Assembly: GCA_021642125.1 (NCBI GenBank)
Contig: JAKIXB010000016.1
Coordinates: 62,001 to 126,000 of the forward strand
Direction: 5' to 3'
Length of the DNA stretch: 64,000 nt
DNA from: Nothophoma quercina
Taxonomy: Eukaryota > Ascomycota > Dothideomycetes > Pleosporales > Didymellaceae
Under the pieces are notes generated by a model. The model did no database searches. It was not told the DNA's origin and saw only the letters and a list, made by a program, of their open reading frames with translations. The position numbers and the translations under genes were made by a program. Positions 42,311 through 52,667 of this stretch are shown here, piece after piece (position 1 is the stretch's first letter; each line of letters starts with the position of its first letter).

Positions 42311-44727
42311 TCAGAATCTGACCTTCGATCCACCACAAGACATTACATCATTCTTCTTCTGCGCCTCCGTTATCGCCTCTCTTTCGGCCTTCTGGGCAAA
42401 GTACGTCTCAAGCGCCACTGCACGCGCCGGATCACTCTCTTTCCACATCTCCACTTTCTCTGCCTGCGACCGCTCCTGCAGTCCCTGAAGCTCAACCTTG
42501 AGTATCCGCAGCTTTGCCTCGTTGACCGGGCGATCCTTCTCCTTTCGCTTCCTGACCAACGCGTTGTAATGAGTGGTGGCCTGGGCAATACTTTGCTCCA
42601 CATCAGCAATCTCTACCTGCTTCGCTGCCACCAGCTTTTCGTAATGCTGATCAGCTTGGATCAGCATGGCCTTCGTCGCTTCTGGAACAGGAGCTGGGAG
42701 GTCACCAGCTACTTCTGTCGCACCAACCGGAGTCATCGCTGCCGTTTCCACAACGGGCTCGCAAAGAGGACCCAGAAGAACCTCAGCTACTTCTCGAGCG
42801 GCATCCGCACTCTCCGCCACCACTTCGACCACCGCTTCGGAAACAGCAGCGGGGAGGTTTTCAACTACTTCCGGCGCAGCGACAGGAGTCATAACTGCTA
42901 TCTCGACAGCAGGTTCCGAAACGGGACCTGGGAGGTCTTCACCTGTTTGAGTGTTAGTAGTAGGAGTATTTTCTTCCTCCGTCATCTCATCCTCCTCGAA
43001 CAAGCCATCGATCTCTTCATCTTCTAGGTACTTTTCAATAACCACAGTGTTTTCTTCCTGTGCTGTATCAGTAATAAGTAATGGAGCTGGGGCCTGTTCT
43101 GCGAAAGTCTCATCCCCTACCACGGTATTTTCTTCCCGTGTTGTTGGACTTGTTAGTGATTTTGGAGCTGTGGCCTGCTCTGAAGACTTATCTGGGGCTG
43201 GAGGCTTGATAGAAGGGGAGGAGTAGCCCTCATCTGTGTGTTGAGCCGCGGTATGTTTTCCAAGTGGTACTGGTGGTGAGTAGACTGGGAGTGATGTGGT
43301 GGCTGTGACGGCTGTGACATGCTCCAGGGGTGAGTCGAGATCGGGGTTGATGATTTCCAGATCGGCGTGGGAAGGGTCGTTGAATGGGGATGGGGAGCGG
43401 GAAGGAGAGGGAGATGGGGGTACGGAGGGACTGCGAGCCTCCTGTATGGGCTGTGCGGGAGTGGGTGGTGCTGCGTCGTCAGCAGGCGATGCCACAACTT
43501 GAAGGCTTTTGAGCTTCTCTCGCTCGTACTCATCGTCTGTCTCTCCTTCTGCATCGAGATCTGTCTCCATTCGGGCCGGCTGGATGACAGGAGCAGAAGC
43601 CTTCTTTGGCGGTTGTCGAGACGCTATGATCTTTGGCTTCTTAGCCGGCTTCAACCGTCCTTGTGCCCGATCGGCCTTCCTCTTCCTAGCCGTAAGTATA
43701 GAATGTCTCTCTTTTGCTCTTTCCTCCCGCTGCTCCCTTAACACATCCTGCACAGCTGCTGGAGACTTGTCTCTCTTATAGAGCCTGTAGAATTCTGGCC
43801 CTTTCATCCGCATAAGCCAGTCTGAGAATTGACCCTGCTGCTCTCGCTCCCTTTTCTCCCACCGCTTATCGGGCAAAGCCTGCCTCAAAGCGCTCTTGGC
43901 TGCGGCAATCTCAGCTCGCGCCTCTTCACCCTTTTCGCGCATGAGAGCATCCCATTGTGTCGCATATAAAACCATCTCTTGAGCATCCAGAAATAGTTTT
44001 GACATCTCAAAGATGTCATCTTTAGCATTCTGTTCGGTGTGCCAATTTGCCTCGCAGTATCTGTTCCTCTTGTCCGAGGGTAGGTTCTTCAAGGACTCGT
44101 ATAGCAAGGACTGGTCACTGCCACCTTGGTTATTTAGGTACTTGTCAAGGACTTTCTTGCCCAATTTCCAGGCATAAGAACTAGGCTTGGGCTTAGATAT
44201 TGAAGCCACTTTGGCCACGGGAGCAGCAACCTCTTTTATTTCATCGTCATCTTGGATGACAATGACCTCCTTAGGAGCAGGGGCAGGGGCAGGGGCATTG
44301 TAGCCACCAAAGTTGCTCCAGGGATCGGGGTTTGCGAAGCCATAGAAAGCATTGTTGGCTACAATAGTTGTTAGACCATTAACTCGTGCTGTATGATGGG
44401 TAATAGAATACTTACTGATTACAGGCTGTGGCTGGACCTGCATCGGCATTATAGAAGGCAGATCGCCAAACCTAAACTGCTGTATAGGAGCACTTTGCAT
44501 GGGAAATGCATTATGCGTGCTTCCTAAAGATAGATCTGTTAGTCACCTATATCTACATTCATGTGATTTATATGATAAATTCCCTACTTACTCTGCAATT
44601 GCTCTTCCCAGCACATTTGTTGCAGTTGTGCAGGCGCAAGCTGCACATACTGATAGGAGCGCAAATCGTGATATATGTTGGGCTGGCTTGTGAACCTAAG
44701 GTAAGATGGAGCCATAGGAGAAGCCAT
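42311..44727 (-). CDS. Glu-rich coiled-coil protein, unknown function
   Basis: Three exons: 44727-44592, 44523-44416 and 44358-42311 (763 aa), with introns of 68 and 57 nt. It starts MASPMAPSYLRFTSQPN. Residues ~150-300 contain a conserved-looking helical region (KLGKKVLDKYLNNQGGSDQS, NRYCEANWHTEQNAKDDIFE) and a basic stretch ARKRKADRAQGRLKPAKKPK that looks like an NLS. The middle is low-complexity Pro/Ser/Glu with internal repeats: EENTVV occurs twice, and SEPAVEIAVMTPV recurs as CEPVVETAAMTPV. The last ~110 residues form a coiled coil. I do not recognise the family; a nuclear location is inferred only from the basic stretch. Confidence 0.72.
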
Positions 44728-45117
44728 CTTGGAGGACGTAATGTGTTTAGAAAGATGTGATGTGAAAAGATGATGTGAGAATGTTCAGATACGTGGAAGA
44801 CTGGCTTCGAAACTGGCCAGCAGCCGCTACTTATTGCGTGCGCCTAACGTTAGAAAAATCTGCATATTGGGAGGGATAGAAAGCCTGGTGTGGTGAACCA
44901 TACAGCTCGAGTGGTACAGCCGACAGTTTTGACTACCACTGTGATGAGCTGCTCAGATCCATGACATGTGACTAACATTTGACGGTTCACTTGAAGACGC
45001 TATCAATTTTCGGACATACACTCCAGTCAACGTAGTTATTATCTGTTCAGGGACGCGACAAGAACTAGTGTAAATGTCAGTCAAAGTGGTTCACAATACT
45101 CTATCCATGGTTCCTAC
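44728..45117. other. Intergenic, no gene recognised
   Basis: 390 bp between a leftward start and the next leftward stop, fairly AT-rich. It contains the Glu-rich gene's promoter. Confidence 0.5.
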
Positions 45118-46026
45118 CTAGCACAGCCTCTTATGCCTTGGCCAAACACCGTGGTGCTGCCAGAAGCCTCTCGAATCAAGCTTACGACCTAGCACGCTCA
45201 TCTCTCGCGGTAGAGCTCTTATTCCCTCTTCCTCCATGAGCTCACCGACCCATTTTGCGAATTGCAGCCGCTGCTCCTGATCCGCTGCGCTTTCCTCAAC
45301 ATCCTCTGCCAACGCACTGAAGCTCATAATCAGATCATACCAATCGTATACTCTCAAGTCTGCGATGATCCATCTCTTGCCCGGCGTGAACTTGCGGTGC
45401 GTCGCGATAATGGCACGCGCCACATCTTCACCATGCACGAAATGCACCGCACCGCGCTTCCTCACATCGTCCTTGCTCTTCGCTAAGCGGGGTAGCCACT
45501 TTGATGGGACGCGCTCGCCACCGTACAATCCGGACAAGTTCAGCACGCAACCATGCTCGCCTAGCAATTCATCCTCGGCAATGGCACGCGTGTCTTCTTT
45601 GTCGTATGGCGCGTCGTCAGCGCTCCAATCATTTGGCAGCTGGTTAAATATTCCCGTCGAACCCAATTGGACCCAGTTGTTCTTGGGACCGTGAGCGGCG
45701 CGGTAAAGACCGATGATCGTTTTTGACTGCCCGTGGCCCTTAAGTGGAAATGTGACAAGAACAGTATGGGCTGAGGGAAGGCGTTTATATGGCTCGACCG
45801 AGCCGGAGTCGGGGTCAAACTTAAAAGGGATAGTGTTATCTCTGCCACTCGTGGTAGTGGCGGCGTATGTGATACCCTCCTTCTTCAGCTGAGGGATCAG
45901 GAAGGTGCTTGTCCAGCCAGCGCCCAAAATCAAGATGTCCGCTTCTGCCATTGCTTCCCGAAGCATCTTTGTGCTTGATGTGATGGTTCGGTTTTGTTGA
46001 TATGAGTCCGTGTCGGGTTGTGTCAA
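45118..46026 (-). CDS. NAD(P)-binding epimerase/reductase-like protein
   Basis: Single exon, up to 302 aa. The Rossmann nucleotide-binding motif ILILGAGWTSTFLIPQL (a GxGxxG variant, GAGWTS) is close to the start. It is followed by an extended-SDR pattern: TVLVTFPLKG, WVQLGSTGIF, then GCVLNLSGLYGGERVPS in place of the YxxxK region, FVHGEDVARAI and RWIIADLRVYDWYDLI. This resembles YeeZ-type/NAD-dependent epimerase-dehydratase relatives that lack a clear catalytic Tyr-x3-Lys, so the reaction is unknown. The start could be 46026, 45966 (MLREAM) or 45951 (MAEADIL). The last sits closest to the first beta strand, as is usual for this family, so the first ~25 residues may not be translated. Confidence 0.8.
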   Translation of the reverse strand: MTQPDTDSYQQNRTITSSTKMLREAMAEADILILGAGWTSTFLIPQLKKEGITYAATTTSGRDNTIPFKFDPDSGSVEPYKRLPSAHTVLVTFPLKGHGQSKTIIGLYRAAHGPKNNWVQLGSTGIFNQLPNDWSADDAPYDKEDTRAIAEDELLGEHGCVLNLSGLYGGERVPSKWLPRLAKSKDDVRKRGAVHFVHGEDVARAIIATHRKFTPGKRWIIADLRVYDWYDLIMSFSALAEDVEESAADQEQRLQFAKWVGELMEEEGIRALPREMSVLGRKLDSRGFWQHHGVWPRHKRLC

Positions 46027-46328
46027 TAGTGTGGTGAGACTGTTTGGTTCGACGTTGGAATAACCGTGGTTCGTGACGTCTTCGGCGGCGCGTCTGCCAG
46101 CCCCACATTTTGGACCCTGAAGGCTTTCAGAGAAGCATAATCACAAACTCGGAAGAGTACATGATTATTGTTCAATTATGAGCACACAAGATCCACTGAA
46201 GCAATACGATCAATACATAGGCAAGGACGATCAGATAGGCATCAATAATTCGAGTCACGAAATCGATGAAACACATAAGAAAAGAATTGGTTTTGAATTT
46301 CGCTACTTGTTGGCTTAAATGTCGGGAT
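46027..46328. other. Intergenic, no gene recognised
   Basis: 302 bp, AT-rich, between two leftward genes. It should hold the epimerase promoter and the membrane protein's 3' UTR. Confidence 0.45.
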
Positions 46329-48712
46329 TTACGCATAAAGCTGTCCGTCTCTCGGTACCCAGACGGCAGTGCTTGACAAGCTACAGTGTCTGACCACGAC
46401 ATCTGCTCCGTCTTCCTGCAAACTCTGATCTACAGCACCCCACATCAATGCTTGGAGCTCGTCCGATCCATCCTTCGTTGGATGACACGCGGCAGCGATG
46501 CCAATGCTGCTGCTTCCCACCAAAGGTATGCCACCCGAAGGGATCTTCTGAGCACCCAAGAGAAGCACAAACAGTATGACCACTGCGCCAGCAACGAGGG
46601 TACAGACGATAGCAAGTGGCGAAAAACCGCAGGCTGTGATGTCTGATTCGTCGCCCTCGTGATTCCCCATATCTGATGTCGTCAAATTGCCAACTGCATC
46701 GTAGGTGTTGATGTTGACCAGAAAGATGCTTTGTGATACAAGCCAATGAAGGCTTGCTGACATGGCCATCAAAGGTAGACCAATTCGGTAGGGTAATTGC
46801 AGGAAGTAGGTTGCTCTCTGTGCTCCCGCACGGTCGTGCGAAACCCGCAGCCCCTTCCGCTGGATGGAGTAGCTTGCCCACTCCGCAGCTAACTGCATCC
46901 TAGTCAAAAGGTTGTTGAGGGTGAGATAGATCCCGGAGAGGATCAGTTGAGGTACGTTGGCGATCAAAACGTTCTGTAGTAGTGCCCCACGCACCGGAAT
47001 GCTCCATTCGATGATCGTCTCTGAGGTTGCGGCACCGAAACCCAGGTTTGCAAGCGATGATAATGAGACCTTCTGCCACTTTCTCATCTTGGCGATGGCG
47101 TATACGAGCAAGGCTAACACGACGAGGAGACAGATGCACAGCCTGTACAAGTCAGCGCAATCATTGGATGCTCTTGCATACGTCTTACAAGAACAAGAAC
47201 GCGGTCCAGCTCTTCCAGCCTGCGGCTCCAGCTCGTCTCCCATTGCGCGTATGGTATGATTTTGGTGGAGGCTTTGTACCGGCCCGGTGATGATGTGCCC
47301 ACTGAGTTCGTATCTCGTCTTGGTCCAATAGACAACAGCCTTCTGTTGCTGGATCTGCTGTGCGAATGAATGAAGAGACCGCGTCACCGACAGTAAGCAA
47401 CGGTTGATCAGTCAACAGTAAGCAGACTGCTGCAATACATAGCGCCTTCCCCAGGTTTGCCAGTATGACCACGATACCAATGCCAAGATTGAAGTTGACA
47501 CTGCATTTCTCTTGCAATTTCTCACTAATGCAGCTGTTGATCTGCCAACCGCAAACTGTCCAGTTACCGTTTGCAGCTAGTTGCTTCGCTTTCGCTGCAT
47601 TGCAGCCTCCGTTCTCGTCCCATTCACCTCGGCCTGGGAGGTTGCAGAGCCAGCCGTAACGATCGTACTTGTTGTACAGTTCATATTGGTCGCTGCTTTG
47701 CCGAACCGCTCTCAAGGAGGAGCTATTGCTGACGTTGCCCATGTTGTCTCCCCAGCCTGAGTTAAACTCGCTGTTGAGTGAGTGCTCGGTTACCAGGATG
47801 ACATTTCGACGAGGTGACAGGTATGTTTTGGAGTACGCATCGATGCAATCGTCTGGACTCAAGGCCTCGAAGTTAGATGGATCATGTTGGTAGGAAGCCA
47901 GGAGTTTCTCGGGAGCTGTTGCGTACGAGTGAACAAGCGTTTCCCTCGTTTTGTTGAACATTTCATCGAAGACAGGGCGAGAAATCCCGCCTGCAGGGAG
48001 GTTCCATGAGTCGTACCAGGCCCCGTCGAGCCAGTCTTCATGGGCGAAATAGAGCTCATAGTCGTTGTTGATGATAGTTGAGTAGAACATGGAGTTATAT
48101 CTGCTAAGTCAATCTCTGCACGGTGCGCCAACGGTGCGGTGAGACCTACAGTAAGTGCAATGGCAGACTGCTCAAGCCCAGCAGGCACCAAACCGCCCTT
48201 TTCCATCTTTGCGTCCACCTTAGATTTCGGAGACTCTGTACACCAATGTCGAGCCATCTGCCTTTGCGGTGGGCCTTGTCGATGTCCTGCCTAGTTGGCG
48301 CGCTCAAACATTGCATCGAATAGTTGCTTGCACCCAACATTAACGTACTCAGCACGTTGATCACGACATGTAAGCCCATGTTGTAGCGCTTTGCGGCAGC
48401 ACAATTTCCTTCGAAGATGTGCCCATGATTGACTTTGCTACGTAAAGCACCCCAGATCGTTAGAATAATGTTGAGCAACAGCACCAAAAGACAGGTCAAG
48501 AAGCCTAAGGACGCGCCAAAACGCCAGCCTTCGCGCCATTGGCGAGCTTTCACCTGTCTCCATGATGCTGGCGACCTTGGTGGTGGTTTCTGTTCAACGT
48601 CGTGGTCGTGCACATACTCTGTCGCGCTGTTGAGATCGCTAAGCTGTACATCAGAGTCAAGGCGCGTGTACTGGATGTTGGCTGTTTTGCTTGGCGATTG
48701 TGACTCGTCCAT
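46329..48712 (-). CDS. DUF6536-like fungal multi-pass membrane protein
   Basis: Three exons: 48712-48150, 48100-47189 and 47142-46329 (762 aa), with introns of 49 and 46 nt. The N-terminus is polar, then WREGWRFGASLGFLTCLLVLLLNIILTIW starts the domain. Conserved patterns are FEGNCAAAKRYNMGLHVVINVLSTLMLGASNYSMQCLSAPTR (in pieces), DKAHRKGRWLDIGVQSLRNL, LPLHLLYNSMFYST and DQPLLTVGDAVSSFIRTAD. Additional TM helices occur in exon 3 (LCICLLVVLALLVYAIA, LIANVPQLILSGIYLTLNNLL, IVCTLVAGAVVILFVLLLG). A Cys-containing extracellular region lies between TM2 and TM3. I recognise the fungal family carrying the DUF6536 domain. Function is unknown; members are common and often expanded in Pezizomycotina. Confidence 0.83.
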
Positions 48713-49361
48713 GGGAGTTGAGAATGCGTGAATAATTCAACAGAGTTTCGCAGCAAGAGGAACAATTTGAAGAGATCGACGTTGCCAGATAAAACCATGA
48801 TGAGGTATTGGTGGCAGGGTTGGAGGATGGCCTGAATCTTATATTGGAAGGATCGGCATAAGCTTGAGGCTGAGAAGCAGGCGCAGCTACCTTCGCTTGC
48901 CGCCGTACAGCAGCGTTGACAAGTCGTGCATTCTTTGATGATCCTCGTACTCACTGTCCTTCTCGCGGGTCTCGACGAGTTTCTTGCGCGTCGCGATACT
49001 TGCGTGTACAGATTTGGTCAGCTGAAACACGGTTGGTCAAAAGTGGGGCCTCTGTCAGCTTACATCCACCCCGTGGTGTTGCCCTTCACAAGCAGCCGCT
49101 CGCTCGCCAAACAACGATGTATAGTGGCACTTGGCCGTCTCATCGACCCTTGTTTGGACGAATGGTGGAAGTGAGCAGTTTGCTGTATGCCCAGACGAGG
49201 TGGATGATTAGTTTCGCCCCGCATGATGTAACCACCGAGGTACCCGAACGCATGTAAGCAACGTACGACTTCAACAAAGTTTACAAGAGCACAACACGCC
49301 ACAACCTCAACTCTGCACCACACAATCAACCTCCCTCCAGTGCAGCGAGCTCCAACTCAAC
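48713..49361. other. Divergent intergenic, epoxide hydrolase promoter
   Basis: 649 bp between the leftward membrane protein start and the rightward hydrolase start. An 8-mer CCGAACGC at 49244-49251 is the core of the 13-mer found in the neighbouring cluster promoters; alone it is weak evidence. Confidence 0.45.
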
Positions 49362-50405
49362 ATGGACTTCCTCAAGGCAGCAGACATAACCCACCCCAAC
49401 GGCCAAACAACCCACTACTACGAGGGCGGCAGCAGCGATGGCATTCCCCTCATCTTCATTCACGGCTGGCCCGATCTCGCAGAAGTCTGGAAGCACCAAC
49501 TGAAGCATTTCACAACCGGATCAGCCGGATCCGAGTACCGCGTTCTAGTACCAGACATGCGTGGGTACGCCGGCTCCTCAAGCTCAAAAGACAAGCGCGC
49601 ATACTCGCTTGAGACTCTAGTAGGCGAGCTCGTAGACTTCTCGAAACAGCTCGGGATCACGAAAGCAGTATGGGTAGGCCACGACTGGGGCTGTGGCGTC
49701 GTTAGCGCGCTTGCTGCGCATCATCCAGAGCTATTCCTTGGCCTTGCGGTAATCGCTGTACCCTACCGCACCCTCGAGCTAGGTTTCGACTACCTCGTGT
49801 CTCTGATTAACCGTGATCTCTACCCAGAAGACGAGTATCCATACGGTCAGTTTGAGTACATGAAGTACTACGAGCTGCACCCCGAGGAGAGCGTTAAAGC
49901 ATACGAAAGCGTGACCGACAAGATCAGCAAAGCATTATACTGTCCCCACGATCCGAGCAACTGGGGCAAGCCAAGTGTGCGGACTGCGAGGTTGTTGAGA
50001 GACGGAGGCTGGTTTGGCGGAAAGCCAGAGTCCGTTCCGGATGTGCCGCTCGAGTACACATTCCTCGACCAACAGTTCTACGACAACATCGTTGCGAGCC
50101 ACAAGAAACATGGCTGGTTTCCGGCAGCAGCGTACTACCTGAACCACGACGTCAATACAGAGTACGCTAAGAACGAGAAGAATGGAGGCGTCTTGGACTT
50201 CCCCGTGCTGTATATTGATGCAAAGCATGACGCTGTTTGCTCACCGAGTACATCGCCAAAAATGGGTGAGAGCCAGCGCAAAGCGGTCAAGAATCTGTCA
50301 TACGAAACAATTGAGGTCGGTCATTGGGTGATGCTGGAGAAACCGAGAGAGGTGAACAAGGTGCTGGAAACCTGGCTGGACAATGATGTGCAGTCTAAGT
50401 GCTGA
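49362..50405 (+). CDS. Alpha/beta-hydrolase, epoxide hydrolase type
   Basis: Single exon, 347 aa. Family motifs are clear: the oxyanion motif HGWPD (residues 34-38), VLVPDMRGYAGSS, the nucleophile elbow VGHDWGCGV with Asp108 as nucleophile, and C-terminal VGHWVMLEKPREVN with the general-base His. A cap-domain Tyr pair is plausible (EDEYPYGQFEYMKYYELHPEE). An Asp nucleophile rather than Ser fits soluble epoxide hydrolases or haloalkane dehalogenase relatives, which open epoxides by trans-hydration. No signal peptide is seen, so it should be cytosolic. It begins a four-gene group with a transporter, an amidohydrolase and a regulator. Confidence 0.88.
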   Translation: MDFLKAADITHPNGQTTHYYEGGSSDGIPLIFIHGWPDLAEVWKHQLKHFTTGSAGSEYRVLVPDMRGYAGSSSSKDKRAYSLETLVGELVDFSKQLGITKAVWVGHDWGCGVVSALAAHHPELFLGLAVIAVPYRTLELGFDYLVSLINRDLYPEDEYPYGQFEYMKYYELHPEESVKAYESVTDKISKALYCPHDPSNWGKPSVRTARLLRDGGWFGGKPESVPDVPLEYTFLDQQFYDNIVASHKKHGWFPAAAYYLNHDVNTEYAKNEKNGGVLDFPVLYIDAKHDAVCSPSTSPKMGESQRKAVKNLSYETIEVGHWVMLEKPREVNKVLETWLDNDVQSKC

Positions 50406-50515
50406 GCGATAGACTGGAGAAACTTGCATGGTAGCAACGCGCGTGAAAATGCGAAACTATATGGTTTTTCATCAAAAAAGTATAATTAAAAGTGTTGATC
50501 AAGCTCTCTGTGCTT

Positions 50516-52210
50516 CTACCAACTGTATCTGAATCTCGGATCCTCTTTGTCCGTCAGGTCTGTAACCGGCGCACCATTCTTGTCAAGCACAACATCATGC
50601 ACCATCTCATCAGCCCCGCTGTCCATATTCACAGCATCTCTCTTTGCATTGTCGCGCTTGCAGATCAGCCAGTACACAATGACTACCACGAACAGCAAGC
50701 ACCAAGTGACTAGTGCAGTGACAACACCCTTGAAGTATCGTGGCTTCTCTGTCCAGAGTTGCGGTGATGCAATACAGCCAGCGCAGTAGCCAATAAAGAA
50801 CACGGCGTTGACAACGGAGCGCTTGGTGTTACCCTTGACATTTGATGCTGTGAGCGATAACAGCGGCGACATAACAGCCGTGATGCACGAAGCGAGCCAT
50901 GAGGCCGCGATCATGCCCCACCCTGCATCGAGTGATAGCTTGAGCAACAAAACGTTGCCGATGAGAGGTGGTATGATGAGTGCGAGGACCACGTGCGTGC
51001 GCTTGCGCGGGAAGAACCAGCAGCCAACGACGCCGATCCAGAGGAGCAGAATCTGAACGGCACCGGAAGGTGCTGTGTACAGCATGGTTTGGTAGCGGTC
51101 GTAGCCGATGGTATTAATGACGAGGGAGGCAAACTAGAGGTAATGATCAGCCGAGATGCAGTAGGAGAAGGGAGTTGAGGAACATACCGTCAGCACTGGG
51201 CTTTGCATTGTGACAAGCAAGCCGAAAGCGAAGACAAACCAAGTCTTCACATCCGACAACGCTTCACGCAGCTGTCGGACCGAGAATGATGTCTTGTCGC
51301 CACCTTCGCGGTCCTTGGCCATCCGCATCGACAGAATCTCTTTCTCGCGAGGGTTCAGGAACCAGGCATCATTAGGCCCGTTAGGCATGAGGAAGAAGAA
51401 GGCAACGCCAGATGCAGCTGTTAGGGCACCACAAATGATGAAAAGTGTGCGCCAGGGGTCGAGCGATAATGACGTGTTTTGGCCAATGCCATACATGAGG
51501 AGGCAGCCGATGACCTGCGCGAGACCGTTCATCGTCACCCAGAGTCTAGGTGCTGTTAGACTATCGTTCCAACTTTGATAGTAAGCAGACATACCCAGTT
51601 CTGGTTGCATGCTCGCCCTTCTGATACCAAATAGAGGTGATCGTAACAAACGCTGGAGACACAGCACCCTCGGTAAATCCGAGCAGGAATCGGACTGTTG
51701 CAAAGCCGGCGAAGTTCTTTGGTGCAGCAAGGCACATGCACACAGTACCCCACAAGATGACTGTGGCTCCGACGAATTTTGTGAGAGGTAACCTGGACAT
51801 TAGATAGATGAAGGGATATTCAGCGACGAGCTGTCCAACGTAGAAGATCGAAGAGCACCATGAGTACTGGGTGCTGGTCAAATTAAGATCGGTGAGCAAA
51901 CCGAAGACCTGAAAGATTGAGCTCTAAGAAAGTCAAAACCAGTCGGAAGAACGTACAGATGCGTAGCTAAGACTTTGTTTGTCCAGGTACTAGTTGAGGT
52001 CAGTAAACACTCTGTAGCTTTCATAACGCGCGAACTGACCTGCATGAAGAATACTATACACATAAGGGGAAGCACATAGCAGTCGATCTTCCGTAGTACT
52101 CGTCCTTCTTCTTCGGGTGTATAGGTTGCAGCAACCTCAAAGACATCGCCTTTTTCTTCGATAGGCGGCTGCTGCATGCTGGTGTTATGCTTTTCATTCG
52201 AGCGATTCAT
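50516..52210 (-). CDS. MFS transporter, anion:cation symporter (Dal5-like)
   Basis: Five exons: 52210-52040, 51989-51957, 51908-51595, 51545-51188 and 51133-50516 (497 aa), with introns of 48-54 nt. The 33-nt exon 2 encodes YLDKQSLSYAS, part of the family signature; with exon 1 it gives FFMQYLDKQSLSYAS followed by VFGLLTDLNLTSTQYSW. Other hallmarks are FYVGQLVAEYPFIYLMSRLP, RFLLGFTEGAVSPAFVTITSIWY, LWVTMNGLAQVIGCLLMYGIG and the C-terminal half with NVKGNTKRSVVNAVFFIGYCAG. About 12 TM segments are present. This is the ACS/Dal5-Tna1 family, which imports organic anions (allantoate, nicotinate, short peptides); the substrate is unknown. It is divergent from the amidohydrolase. The upstream in-frame Met at 52387 is less likely. 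Confidence 0.9.
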
Positions 52211-52416
52211 GACGATGGACAAAGCCTTTTGATCACGCTGATTCAAGTAAAGAGGCAGAGGAGTTTTATGCTGTGGAGCGGACCGTGTGAGTAAGCACAT
52301 GGGTACTGATATGCGGAGGAAAGATAGAGATATGGGGTAGCGACGTGCCGATATGCCAAGGTGGGTCAGATAGATAGTCGTGTGCATTTAGATCGTATCA
52401 CTAGATTCCAAGGCAG

Positions 52417-52432
52417 CGGTTGCTGGGTTCCG
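52417..52432. promoter_or_regulatory. CGG-N10-CCG, candidate Zn2Cys6 site
   Basis: An inverted CGG pair with a 10-bp spacer in the bidirectional promoter. Zn2Cys6 dimers bind CGG triplets, and the neighbouring regulator gene makes it a candidate target. One such pair in 457 bp is not rare by chance. Confidence 0.35.
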
Positions 52433-52500
52433 ACTGTAAGTGGCTGGAGAACGTTACCCACGGCCAGATACCCGTCGGCAGTCTGTCCCTCGTGGCACCT

Positions 52501-52513
52501 TAGCCGAACGCTA
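52501..52513. promoter_or_regulatory. 13-mer shared with regulator promoter (copy 1)
   Basis: TAGCCGAACGCTA, a TAGC-N5-GCTA imperfect palindrome, identical to 56465-56477. It is 155 bp upstream of the amidohydrolase ATG and 291 bp upstream of the transporter ATG. Confidence 0.55.
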
Positions 52514-52667
52514 GTCGGCGACCTGCCATCAACACCTCATCCTTCGCAGATAACGATACTCCGCAAACAGAGCCTGTAGTCCCCAAGCCTTAGCTTTCTC
52601 CTTCGACTCATCTCCTCGCCTTGTTGGTATTCATTTAATCACTGCTTCACCATTCATTTTGAGCAAG

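Larger units (their letters stand above)
52211..52667. promoter_or_regulatory. Bidirectional promoter, transporter/amidohydrolase
   Basis: 457 bp between divergent start codons. It contains the 13-mer at 52501-52513 and CGG-N10-CCG at 52417-52432, a spacing used by Zn2Cys6 dimers such as Put3. CCG-N9-CGG also lies at 52504-52518, overlapping the 13-mer. Confidence 0.55.

Noticed and set aside
49244..49251. CCGAACGC as a third copy of the cluster motif before the epoxide hydrolase
   Set aside because: Only the 8-base core matches, and the same core also occurs inside unrelated coding DNA (near 18050 and 20372), so it is not specific.
52211..52387. Longer N-terminus for the MFS transporter
   Set aside because: The added residues are hydrophobic/basic without similarity to the family; start 52210 gives the usual short polar N-terminus.
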